A model generated the notes under the pieces. That model was not told where the DNA came from and did not search any database. It was given only the letters and a program-made list of their open reading frames with translations. Made by a program: the position numbers and the translations under genes. This document shows, in pieces, positions 41,734-53,396 of a stretch of DNA of 64,000 bases; position 1 is the first letter of the stretch, and every line of letters begins with the position of its first letter. Source of the stretch: Apostichopus japonicus (lineage: Eukaryota > Echinodermata > Holothuroidea > Aspidochirotida > Stichopodidae); the NCBI RefSeq assembly GCF_037975245.1, contig NC_092582.1, forward strand, positions 9,141,501 through 9,205,500, read 5' to 3'.

Positions 41734-42097
41734 CAGTGGCGTAGGAAGGTACTTTTGAGTGGGGGGGCTGAAGACTTATGGCCGGCCTGGGGGAGGGGTC
41801 TAAGGGGAGGGGGTGTCCCCCTCCCCTTTGGAATTTTTTGCATTTCCAGGTAGCCTCAGATGCAATTTGGTGCAATATAGCACACTTCAACACCGACTCC
41901 ATTTTGTAAACTTAATTTTGTATGTTCACCTGGCCTTAGATGCAATTTGGTGCTCCAAATGAGGTTTTTTTTCTCATTTGGAAATGAAAAAGGGGTTTTC
42001 TGACTTGCAAAGCGGGGGGCGGAATGATACTTCCGCCCCTCCACATTTTTCACTGGGGGGCTGGCGCCCCCCAGCCCCCCCGGTTCCTACGCCCTTG
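41734..42097. mobile_element. hAT-type MITE with 8-bp target duplication
   Basis: TTCAGGAT lies directly before the element (41726-41733) and directly after it (42098-42105). The ends are inverted: CAGTGGCGTAGGAA on the left and, on the minus strand, CAAGGGCGTAGGAA on the right, each followed by G-rich sequence. The interior is G/C-run-rich and non-coding. The short frames across it are chance. Confidence 0.8.
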
Positions 42098-43685
42098 TTC
42101 AGGATCATATCTATATGGTAGATTTGCTGCTGATCAAAATGAAGCTTTCAAGACCATTTCATCACTTCCACCAACTCCACTTGAAATATTAACCCCCTCC
42201 CCTAGGGTTTCCCTTCCTTCCTCTTCCCCTGGCATCCCCTCCTCTTACCTCCCCCCCCCCTCACTCCTCCTCAACCCAAGGATCAAATGTTCACGGTCGT
42301 CTGTTTAAATAAAATATTACACTATTGATACATTTTGCAGTTGAATAGTTATTTATGTTATTCCTCCCATGAATATCTCATGAGTCATTAGTTGTTCAAC
42401 ATGAAGAACGTAGAGAGAGACACTATGCTTTGCTTCCATACTAGCTCAAATAATTGTCTTAACAAAGTTATAATACTTTGCTTCAACATTCAGAAGTTTT
42501 TAAAGTGATAAATGACTATTTGAGGCTTCTCTGGAAGAAAGGGATCATTTCTAAAAATAAGGTAACTATTTTTCTGTTTACTGAAATATTTACAAGAACT
42601 CTGCTTCAGGTATCATAAGCACTGAAACATCTTGAACTATGACACATTAAACTGTTGCAATGTCTATAAAATTGCAAGGTCAAAGTTCAATTTAGAATTA
42701 CTACTACCCAGAGATATGCTATAGAGACAAAGGCTGTTGATAAATGAATTAGGATTGAGACAGATTGCTAAGATGAAAATGTTAGAAAGCCACAAAGATA
42801 TATGTATTTTTTTTGGGAACACAAAAGAAACCACTTTATACTTAGCCTGAAATAATAGGGATATTCTGATAATATTCGGCTATTGTCAGAAATACTAATT
42901 CTCTAGCTCTGAGGCGGAATCTAACATGAATATTCATGAATTTCTGTTCCGCTTCTTGGATTCGTCTATCTGTACCTTAAATCAGAATTGGACGCCATCG
43001 CCATTTCCAAATACAGCAAAGCATTAGCTAACCAAATACAGTATTTGGCCACCGTTGTGCATTTTGTATTAAGTTCATTGATTGCACAGTGTATAGGAGT
43101 CCTGTATCTACTGCCTCTGGTGCTATAAAGCATCACTCACTTACAGTAGATTTCACTCACAATTTAGTAGGAATCCATCACAATTTAGTACAATACTTGG
43201 GTTTTTTTCTGTTAGTCAACCTCTCTTGTTCATGTCCACAAACCTCAGCAATTTGAGACCTGTTATGCACTATTACTCTTGCTAAACTTATATATTATGA
43301 TTAGCGTTCAAAAAGTTAACAATTTGGTGACTCCATCATATATGACCTGTTACTTTCATACTGAAAGATTTAACAATATAAACCAATGAATTTAATCACT
43401 CATAAAAGCTAACAAAGAGGACTATTAATCAGTGATGGGAAAGCAACCTCATTTCACTTTCAGAAGATGTCACTATTGCAAGGAGGAAACTCAATTCAGA
43501 AACAGTAGATATATTTTGTAGTCAGAGTGGATTTTGTGTTTAGTAGATAGATGCTTCTTCACAGACGTGGTTTATACATATAACATTCCCACCACACAAA
43601 AATGAATTGTCTGTCTGTCATCTTAAATGAGTGGGGAAAAAAGGAGTCCTCTTCTCTGACAGACTTGGAAAGATCCCGAACCCCA
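42098..43685. other. Presumed 3' flank of SEC22, nothing else seen
   Basis: AT-rich with a C-rich patch at 42180-42290. No exon, SINE head or inverted-repeat element that I can support. Probably 3' UTR or downstream sequence of the minus-strand SEC22 gene. Confidence 0.35.
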
Positions 43686-46600
43686 TCAGAAGACCCAGTA
43701 TCTCAAGAAGATCAAGAAAAGTACTATAACGGTCACGACAGCTGCAATCTTGGCATTCCGTGACCTCAGGTTGAGATATTTGGCATCGTGCGAGTATTTT
43801 TTGGAAAGAGTTGATAAATTCTGTGCTTTGTTGTCCAGCTCTGCAATGGGTAAAATATGGGTAGGGATGTTCATGTGATATAGAAAGATGATCTGTATAC
43901 ATACAAATTGGAAAAACTAAGGAAAGATCATGACCTCGCCTTCATAGCAGTCACTTGTTTTCTGTTTCAAATGACAGCAGCTGCGTTGAGTACCTTATGA
44001 TGTCAAGTTTGGGAGCATATCAAAGATTACTTACATTGTGTTATAGTGTCGTGCAACGAATCTTTCCCTACAGCCTTCGACAGCAATTCCTTGCTGAACC
44101 TATATGTTTCAGTGTTTTCTTTTTTCCGTTATTTGACGATGCCGTCGTTAATATGATCCTGCTCAAATATCATTTCTGCATCTGAATAATTGTGTGCTTA
44201 ACATTTCAAACCCCAAAAATTAACTATTTACACACACACAGTAAATTTTGATGTCATTTTATCAGCAGCTGTAGTTTACCCTGGATGCAACAACACAAAT
44301 TTTTCATGTAAATGACTGTATGGGTTACAAACTATAAATGTACATGTCGGGATTTTAAATTGCGGATATTCTTCTCACCTATCTTGGAGCCAAGAACACA
44401 AAACTTCAATCACAAGGAATATTCATTGATCTGTTTAACAGTTGGCATGTGTCACATGACCTGTCATATGATCACTCACCTGATAATGCGACCCCTCTCT
44501 GCATGACATCATCGATATTCTGTACCATTATTCTCTGTACTCCTTGTAGTTCACTGTTGATATTTGTTAGATTACTACTGCCACGTTTGTCGTTGTATGT
44601 CCGTTTTAACTTCTGCATAAAGGTGTCTGTGGAAGAAAAACAAACTGGTTTCATATTTCCATTGTCCAGACTTGTGATAAGAGTACCAGGGCTTGGAAGT
44701 ATGAGGACCAGAATTGAAAAATCAGTAACAGGGCTTATATTGCTGAGTACCAGGGCTTATACTACTGAGTACCAGGGCTTATAGTAAGAGTACCAGCACT
44801 TATACGTAGTACTGAGTACCAGGGCTTACAGTATGAGTACCACTGCTTACAGTATAAGTACCAGGGCTTACAGTATGAGTACAGGGGCTTACAGTACGAG
44901 TACCAGTGCTTACAGTATGAGTACCAGGACTTGTACTACAAGCACCAGGACTTGTAGCACCAACTGGCATGAGTCCTACAAGAAGTAAAATAAACTTCAG
45001 TATGACTATGTGTAGAAGTACAGGCTCTAAATGAGAGTATTTGTATGTGACCCTTGTGCTAGTATCCATACAGATTTCCAACATGTCAGTGTGCACAAGT
45101 ATGAGTAAAAGCACAAATTCATGACAGCTAGCACAAGTACTGACTAAGCCTAGAATTTCACAATTTTCAGCCACTGACTAAAATATGCCAGTGCATAACA
45201 CATGTAACTTGCTAAAATCTTAATCCCACTGGCATTTAATACAAAAGAAACATGTGTCCACTGGTAGAACAATGATCATTGTTTTTTGCTGCTCGCAAAC
45301 ATCAAAATCAACTGGCATTTAGTGAATAAATAGTCTGAATTGTTTAGGCCTGCAGACAACTATGCTCAGATTTCAGTTTCACTCAGAGCATAGTAATAAT
45401 CACACTAACAAGGTTTTAGTGTTCTGTAATACAGAAATATTACAAAAATAATTATACTAATCAATTTGTCACGTTTTATCACCCACACACAGTTTCATAT
45501 TTTAAGTGTTTTATCACATGCAAAACTAAATCTGAATGCAGCAGATTTAACGATCTCACAAAAACTTCAATTTTTATCATATGAAATAGAGCTTGATAAA
45601 TAGTCAAGCCAGATGAATTGCATTGTAATGGGATTCATATCAAATATTATAAAACATTAACCAAAACAAACCCAGTAGGAAAGCTGTTTTGAAATGCAAC
45701 AATAATCACCAAATGTTTGTGACAACTCATGCATGAGACATTAAGAAGCACAAGATCTGATAATTAATATCTAGCCACATACAGATACACTATACATATA
45801 TACAGACACACATACTCACCAAATTCTATAAATGGGTACGGTCTTGACACCGTGCTGACCTTCTTTCCATATTGAGAGTAGAATTCTTGATGTAACTCTT
45901 GCAAGTAAGCAAAGGCCATGTTTTTGGAAAATGTTTGTTCGCATAGAATGAGATAACAAATACCTGTCTGAATCGTATAACTGTATGAGCGAGAAAAGAC
46001 AAAAGAGAGAGGGGGACAAGAAGAAGGTAAGTTATGCTAGGTACCATGAATAAATATGACCATTGATGCATCTGTGAATTTGTTCTGCAAGTAATGCCCT
46101 ATCCTTGTACATAAAAAGCTACATTTCGACCAATGTCTTTTGTGACAAGATATAGTACTCAACCAGTAGGGGAACTACACAGTAACCTAATAGCCTATTA
46201 ACCTATAACATTAGTCATCCAGAAATGCAACAGGAAAGATGAAAACTAGGCAAACACTTCAAAAATTTTGGAATTAGAAAAAGAATTACGTGTTACATTT
46301 CAAGAGGGGCAATGTGGGAAACAAACACTTCACTGGAGAGTCAGTTTTTCAAGGCTGGTGGACCAGTAATGTTACGTCTGAAGTTTCTTTAAAAGAGATG
46401 GATTCAGTAACATTCAACAGTACAGTAAGTAAGTACACCCAAAGTATTTTAACTATGTATAGAGAATGCAATGGACAGTTCTTAGATTTTAAACCTCACT
46501 GGTGTCTCATGTCAGTTACATCAAGAATTACAACAAAAAACCACTGACTTTCATGAGTTTTAGAAGTTTGTCCCAAATCCTGAAATTTGCTCGGACTGTG

Positions 46601-47723
46601 TTCAAACCGTTGACATCTAAACGAATCTTACAAACAAATTAGAAAATCTAGGTCCACAGAACTATATCCCAAGACTTAAAAAAATTGAAATGTTGGTGGA
46701 CAATTGCTTAAACATCTGATCTATATCGATCATCAAAGTAAGAAGCTGCTGTGCTTACTGAAATATGTATTTTCCTGTCTGAATGCTGCATCTGTCTGGT
46801 GAGTTCTTATCCAGTTTCCTGAAGAGCATTTTAGCCTGGGTCTGGTAATCTAGGAGACCGGTCCCGGACTGGATCAACAGAAGAGTGATGTCAAAAGGCA
46901 AACTATGAGTCAACTTACTTAAATATAACACACTGGGTTGTGAGCCTTAAAAGTTTGCACACCACTGCAGTACAGTATGCAACACTTAAGTCTTTAAAGG
47001 CATAACCCTTTGAGAAATTGTTTATATGACTTCTTTAGTACTTTAATATGTAGCAATACCAGCTACCATTCCGGAAATAAAATCATAAATATTTTTAAAT
47101 TGGTTTCAGTCGCTTCCAATACTCAAATATTCAAGTTCAAATGCAGTACTCATCAATATGCCCAATATACATTCGACAACTTCGCAATGTTCTTAACAAG
47201 AGGATGATAACAAAATGACATGTAATTTTCAAATTTTGAATAGTGTGGTCTAAGATTTATCCTTCATTTTCACCAGTGAAAATTTAAAATAACTGTACTT
47301 GCTTAATGATTTACCAACATAATTTAACTTGTTCCAGTCTTGACACAAGCTAAACATGAAACTGATGAATGATTCCAATAAAAATCTTACAAAAATTCAA
47401 TACAGATATGAACTTAAAAGATTTACCAATTTTAGTTGAGACTGGACATAACAAATTGGCCAATAAATGAAGTGTTTAATTTGATGTTCCAAGGTATCTA
47501 ATGTGGCATTATCAAAACAAAATACAGATGTATATGCAACGTAAATAAGTGAAAGTTAATAAACACGATTTGCTTCTATCCACCCTCAAAGCCCCCCCCC
47601 CAAAGCCCCCCCCCCCTTATTAGTATTAGAAGGACATCAATGACCAACCTGTTCATGTTCTTGCATCGATGCTGAGAGAGGTAGCCCATCGGCCACTCTT
47701 GCTATCATCGTCATTAACACCAT
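43686..47723 (-). CDS. SEC22B: SEC22 (SEC22B-type) ER-Golgi R-SNARE (5 coding exons, 215 residues)
   Basis: Minus-strand exons: 47723-47649, 46868-46759, 45980-45820, 44626-44480, 43840-43686; phases agree, total 648 nt, giving 215 residues, exactly the human length. The start [20 protein letters not shown] matches the SEC22B longin domain (residues 1 to about 118). The SNARE motif (about 134-194) has [20 protein letters not shown] with the zero-layer arginine in QRG (R159) and [20 protein letters not shown]. The C-terminal anchor is residues 196-215 (ends RYWVF). SEC22B is the R-SNARE on ER-Golgi carriers in both directions, pairing with syntaxin-5 or syntaxin-18 complexes. The ATG has A at -3 and G at +4. 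Introns hold a 21-24-bp tandem repeat. Convergent with ZGPAT and divergent from the SEC16-like gene. Confidence 0.96.
44683..44965. repeat. 21-24-bp tandem repeat in SEC22 intron 4
   Basis: GAGTACCAGGGCTTACAGTAT-like units recur about 13 times between 44683 and 44965, with step size varying from 21 to 24 bp. On the minus strand it gives an open frame of repeating HTVSPGT-type peptide, but it is intronic and overlaps no homologous exon, so I treat that frame as a by-product. Confidence 0.85.
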
Positions 47724-50048
47724 TTTGTTCACCTCTGCTTCTCTATCAATGTATCTTAAAGAGTTGAATCTTCAGGGTTGAATACTTGGTCACCTCTGCG
47801 CTCCACTTTGAATTAATATCTTGATTGCTACAAAAAAAAAGTAGGGTAAGGAGACCACATATTATCAAAAAATGGGAGACATGATATTGATGTTGAATAC
47901 CTGCTCCCTCTCTCACCTTCAAGTTGACATCCCAAAAGTGACTAAGTGAGTTGCTAAACTTTCATTGGGTGATTGGATTTTATTGCAAACATCAGAAAAA
48001 TGTAATCTACAGTTTTCTGAGCTTGCGGACAGAATAAAGTCATAAATTATTTGTTTAATATCAAATCCATATTTCAACTAGCCTTTCATGCATTCTCAGC
48101 TTTGATCTGAGAGATGAGGGTCTGGTGGTTGGTGACTCAGTTCTCATGAAGTGTATTGGGTAATGGGCCTACAAGTTTGTGCAAAATGAAACTTTATCAG
48201 TGTTTTGATGGTTCTATCAAGGATGATGGTCAAATGTTCAAGTTTTGAACACATCATCCTAAAAACAAGTATATATGGGTACTGTCACCTGAAATTTTAG
48301 ACATCTAGTACTTATCCTTAAGATAGGCAGCCACAGGAAAGAGTTAATTTGTTAAATATACTCATCTAAAATGTAACAACATATCTTTAGAGTTAAGGAA
48401 TAAGGGGTTTCAAAAATGTAAGGAAAACTTTCACACCATGTGCAGTAAATGTGAACTTCAACATACAATGTTTGCCCTTGTGTGACAGAAATAAAATAGC
48501 CTGTAGACTGCTATCGCCTACACTTAGGCTGCCATTTGAAATACATTGCAGAATGATTTTATTGAATTGATACAGAATCAGTGAATTATTTAGCTTGTAT
48601 TTATATTGGCTGCCAGTACTAAAACCATTTCTGTGAAAATTATAGGGCAACTAGGCCTAGGTACATGCACTGTATGTGTAAATGCATAGCCAAGTGTAAT
48701 TTGTGTCTGGTGTACTGTACATACCAGTGCTTCTACTTCTAGATGGTTAAAATGTCCTTTCCTAAATGTAATTATTCTATGTCTGGACCAAATCAAAATG
48801 AAAGTTCCTAATGTAAACAATATGAATGATCGATAATTGATGCACCAATCTGTTAACGTAAATCCCAAATCTTAACAATGTCGGTTGGACACAAACCGAT
48901 GTTTTCTGTCATTGCTTATAAGTGAAATGTCTTTCTTAACCAGTAAAGCACGTCAAAAATTTGTAGTTAGTAATACAGAAACAAAAAATACCTTGCCCGT
49001 GGTGTACTCTTGTGACAATGGTAACCGGTTACAGTAGGGGGTACCGATATTGTAGCCTAACACAAGTTTACAGGTGAGCATATGACTAGAGAGAGCGATC
49101 TGTTCAACAAAATTATATACAGTACGTATGTTAACATGTGTAGAGGGAATTTTGTGATGTGTTCAAAGCTACGTGTATACTGTATACGTTCGAATGGACA
49201 CAGTAGCAACCTATCGTTCGATTTAGTTAGATGAACTTTATCCCATTCAGTCAACTAAATTGATCTAATCCTGAAGTGTGTTCATGATTTCCTACTGGTT
49301 TAAAACCGCACATTGTTTTTCATACCCCAAAAATAACCTTATTTTAAAGAATACGATACTTATTTGAAGGACTGACTGATGGTGAAACTACGGACTGGGA
49401 AATCTTTTAGTTAGTTATCATCTGGTTTAAGTTAATATATTGATATGAATAAACAACATGGGCGGAGCCTTAAACGTTACAGATTAATAGTTCGCCGTCA
49501 ATAAAAACCTGGCATATGTAAGTTACTCTGCCATTACCAGATACATTCCTAAAACTGAGCAAAATTTGAACAAACGAAAAATTATTTACTATACAATATT
49601 CAGATATTGGTGCAGGTTTTCACTATAGTTAAGAAACAATTTACTATAGCCCATCCTTTCGATCGAAAAAGTCAACCGTGACCTTGCAACCAATTAACAA
49701 CAGTCACAGTCCCGATGCAAGGGGACTGATGGGGTTGAGAGCGGATCAGTCGTTTGGTAGTTTGGTTTTCGTGCCCAGGTTCTTTCCTGGGCGACTTTTC
49801 CCTAAAAAAGCAACCGCAATTAACAACTTTTAGACACTTCGTTCTTAAATGTTGCCCGTTACTGACATGATATTTGGCGTTGTTATTGGCGTTAAATTGA
49901 GAGTTTGTAATGGTATAGCATCATCATTGGCCTTTGAAGAGAGACTGAATGAGAGTGGCGACGGAGGAAATTAAGCTCGGCGTAATTAAAGAGGAGAGGA
50001 TTTGGCGTATAGTCTCACTCTTAGGGACAATAGTGAATCGGCAATTTT
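47724..50048. other. SEC22 5' flank; possible divergent promoter region
   Basis: No coding exon seen. A poly-C tract lies at about 47590-47618 inside intron 1. A GC box (GGGCGGAGCC, about 49460) and a 7-bp-stem hairpin (GCCCAGG, 49773-49779, with CCTGGGC, 49786-49792) mark a region where base composition is less AT-rich (49650-50000). The SEC22 transcription start could be anywhere between 47730 and 49900. The evidence is weak. Confidence 0.3.
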
Positions 50049-50072
50049 CTATATAGCTGTACAGCTATATAG
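50049..50072. repeat. Perfect 24-bp palindrome
   Basis: CTATATAGCTGT followed directly by its reverse complement ACAGCTATATAG, with no spacer. It lies in the divergent intergenic region. It could form a cruciform or be a dimeric binding site; no function is known. Confidence 0.9.
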
Positions 50073-51089
50073 GCTATGTCATTAAAAACAGCCGCATCTA
50101 ATAGTCTTAACAATCAATAACTATAATCATGTCTACTTACATTAAGTAGATAGATACCGTCCCTGAAAACCTATCATTGACAATACAGACGTCCACGCAA
50201 CCTATGCGGGACCTTCTTTTGTGTGTACGTGCTGCTGTTCCACCTCTAACTTCCGCTAACCCACTCCCATTCAGAAATAAGTTGCCTACAATTAGAAGCT
50301 TCGGATTATCAATCTCATCACACTTCAAAGTTACTAGAAGATCAATTGCAATGAGATTTAATTCAGGTGCACACTTGTATATGATTGTGTTGATAACTTA
50401 CCATTGCCTTTTTCAATTTTTTTTTCAAAGAGCTGTTAACAATAAATTGTAAATCATTGCCGCGGTTTGCAGTAGATTGTATATTTTATATCGACTTCTT
50501 TCGGTTCCCCTTTCTCGAAGTATCAATGGTTTTAAGAATGATTCGGGATCACGGGATGCATGGTTATAATTATGTTAAGAATCGGAACAGGATTTGAGGT
50601 TTTTCTGTTTATTTTCTCAACGGTCCTTTGTACTAAGGGAATTTATGTCTAACCTCATCGCTTTCCTATACATTTTTTTTTTTCTAATTTGTTGTTTATG
50701 TGTGAGTGTGTTGTTGTGTGGTATAAAGTTTCATAGGAGATTGGTCACGCATTTTCACCATCATGTAGCTTGTATAAAAGACTCATACTCAACAAACACG
50801 CCCATATTGGCTCCAAATGGGTTTCGTGTCCCGGGCTCGATGCAAAACCCATGATGAGCCCATCCACGGTCCTCAGCCCATGTCTGGAGCCCGCCCATAT
50901 ATATGCTTATGTTAACAGCTGCAGAAAACCTTCAAGCACCATATATTTAGTACCACCTCGAGTAAGCCTATATACACTATGGTCCCAAACAGAGCATATG
51001 TTTTCAACCGAATTAGGTAGCCCGACTAGCATAGGCGTAGGAGGCGGGGGCTGGGGTGCTGCAGCCCCCCCCCCAACCATTTTTTGTGA

Positions 51090-51340
51090 AATTCGGGCAA
51101 TATGCTGAGAATTTTCGGGCACCTACTGAAAGAAGAATAATTTGAGTGTGTTTGTCCAAACTTTTGGGTGCAAAATTCGGGCAATATGCTGAGAATTTTT
51201 CGGGCAACTGCTGTAAGAAGACAAATTTGCAATCTGCTTTTCAATTTTTTTGGTGAACATTCGGGCAATATGCTGAAAATTTTTCGGGCACCTAATGAAA
51301 GAAGAAGAAATTGCAATGTGTGTTTCAATGGTTAAACTTA
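51090..51340. repeat. 84-bp tandem repeat, 3 copies
   Basis: ATTCGGGCAATATGCTGA starts units at 51090, 51175 and 51259. Each continues with TTTTTCGGGCA(C/A)CT and a GAAAGAAGA-like segment. It forms the inner left part of the older hAT-like element. Minus-strand open frames across it repeat an ILPEF peptide but show no sign of being a gene. Confidence 0.8.
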
Positions 51341-51577
51341 TATTTTTTATTATCATTATTGTTGTAACGACTTCCTAATAATTATAACCAATATGGAAGG
51401 GTAAATAACACAGAAAATGATTGTATGTTATTGGCATGTGATGTAAAAACCGATGGATGCCTATATGGTATGCACATTAACATGTTGAACGCGCGCGGAG
51501 CGGTTATATTTTTCGAGCAAGTCGTTACAGCCCCCACCCCTATGGCAAGCCGTTTTAACATTTACCTCTCTATTCTA

Positions 51578-52060
51578 CTTAAGTAGAATTAATTCCACTT
51601 AAGTAGAATACAATTAAGCTTAAGTGAAATGAATTGCACTTAAGTAGAATACAATTTAGCTTAAGTAAAATGAATTGCACTTAAGTAGAATTGCATTTTA
51701 CTTAAGTTTAATTGTATTCCACTTAAGTAAAATTACCACTTTCTTTTAAGCTTAAGTTAAATTCAATTTCACTTAAGCTTAATTGTATTCTACTTAAGTA
51801 AAATACAATTCTACTTAAGTAAAATTTAATTTAGCTTAAGTAAAAGTGTCATTCTTTTTCACTTAAGCTAAATGCATTTTACTTAAGTAAAATTGTATTT
51901 TACTTAAGTAGAATACAATTAAGCTTAAGTGAAATTGAATTTAACTTAAGCTTAATTGTATTCTACTTAAGTAGAATTGTATTTTACTTAAGTAGAATAC
52001 AATTGCATTATACTTAAGTAAAATTCAATTCTACTTAAGTAAAATACAATTTAGCTTAAG
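51578..52060. repeat. Left arm: 23 CTTAAG palindromes at about 21 bp
   Basis: CTTAAG occurs at 51578, 51598, 51619, 51639, 51660, 51680, 51701, 51722, 51751, 51772, 51793, 51814, 51835, 51862, 51882, 51903, 51924, 51945, 51966, 51987, 52013, 52034 and 52055. Nineteen of 22 steps are 20 or 21 bp. The typical unit is ATTCTACTTAAGTAGAAT, an 18-bp palindrome, plus a 2-3-bp linker. Confidence 0.95.
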
Positions 52061-52075
52061 TGGAATTGAAGGATA

Positions 52076-52965
52076 TGGCAAGCCGTTATAACATTTACCT
52101 CGTGCGGAGAAGTGGTTGGTCTGGGGGCAATGTTTACATGGTACCGTGCCTTGTGGTACTACTACTACTAGTACCACTGCTTGGTGGTATGTCGTGTTGT
52201 AGTCGTTCCCTTGCCCTCAAAAGTGCTTTTCCAACTGCATCAGCAACATTTTGCAACGATTTATTGGCTGGCTGCATTTACCAAATGTCTAAGGTTCAGA
52301 CTCAGTGATAAACATAGCTTTGCTTCATTTGCTAAGTATGGTGTTATGTTCGTATATACACAACGAAAGCTTGATAAGTATCGCAGAATGGGGGAATGGC
52401 CGCAAATGGTTACGTAACTAGTACGTCTTGAACGTAACTCTATAGGTCTCGCATCACAATTAATTGTTCCATTGACTTACATACTAAACTCATCACTTTC
52501 AAGACCTGCCAAAGCATAGATAGAAGTTTTCATCTGGTATATCCTACCCACCACATGATAGCTGTGCTCTTGGCCTATCATGGCACTTGCAAACTTCCAT
52601 ATCATGACCGTTTAGATTATGAGCTAGAAGAGGAGCAAGTTTATCACACTGAGCCCTTCCATATGCTCGCCCGGAGTAATATCAACATTAAACAAAAGAT
52701 TTTTAAAATGGTTTATATCACCCTCGATCCTCCCTATTTTCACACCATCTGTACTTAAAATTATGCTCTTTCATATGAAGGCAGAAAAAACGATGACAGT
52801 AAATGATAACATGCTTAAGCAAGCTTTACGTTAGGTATTTTTACGTCTTTTCTGACAATGGTTAACCTATTGAGCGGATGAACACGTGGTGAGGTACCTA
52901 TAATAGTATACAAAGTAGGACTTCGCGGCAAGTACAGTGACGCAATGAGTAGCATATACTGATTG
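52076..52965. other. Centre of the foldback element
   Basis: No CTTAAG and no homologous gene. Short frames at 52060-52308 and 52555-52758 have no features I recognise; the first crosses from the repeat arm, which argues against coding. A hairpin with an 8-bp stem (GTGGTACT / AGTACCAC) lies at 52153-52177. GATTGACCAATCACAT occurs at the right edge (about 52960) and again inside the right arm (about 53015). Confidence 0.6.
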
Positions 52966-52980
52966 ACCAATCACATTTTA

Positions 52981-53396
52981 CTTAAGCTAAATTGCATTTT
53001 ACTTAAGTGAAATAGATTGACCAATCACATTTCACTTAAGCGTAATTCTATTTCACTTAAGTAAAATGCAATTTAGCTTAAGTGAAATTGAAAAGCCATT
53101 TTGCTTAAGTAGAATAGCATTTTACTTAAGTAGAATTGAATTTTACTTAAGCAGAATTGCATTTTACTTAAGTAGAATTGAATTTTACTTAAGCAGAATT
53201 GTATTTTACTTAAGTAGAATTGTATTTTACTTAAGTAAAATACGATGTAAACAAGAACCGTTTAAACTTAAGCTAATATGAATTCCACTTAAGTGGAATA
53301 CAATTAAGCTTAAGTAAAATGCAATTCTACTTAAGTGCAATTCATTTCACTTAAGCTTAATTGTATTCTACTTAAGTAGAATTAATTCTACTTAAG
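52981..53396. repeat. Right arm: 19 CTTAAG palindromes at about 21 bp
   Basis: CTTAAG occurs at 52981, 53002, 53035, 53056, 53077, 53104, 53125, 53146, 53167, 53188, 53209, 53230, 53267, 53288, 53309, 53330, 53350, 53371 and 53391. Fifteen of 18 steps are 20 or 21 bp. The outermost steps (20, 21, 20, 21) mirror those of the left arm. The open frame across it (FYLSRI repeats) simply reads the 21-bp unit. Confidence 0.95.

Noticed and set aside
44800-45174. 124-codon minus-strand frame with HTVSPGT repeats
   Set aside because: It lies in a SEC22 intron and comes from a tandem repeat; homology fixes the SEC22 exons on either side.
49773-49792. Histone-type or snRNA 3' stem-loop
   Set aside because: The stem-loop (GCCCAGG/CCTGGGC) does not match the histone consensus and no snRNA or histone gene is adjacent.
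52060-52758. Transposase gene inside the foldback element
   Set aside because: The frames are short, start in the repeat arm or at random, and contain no recognisable catalytic motif.
53066-53281. 71-codon frame with repeated FYLSRI
   Set aside because: It only reads the 21-bp unit of the foldback arm; the unit length is a multiple of three, so any frame without a stop in one unit stays open.
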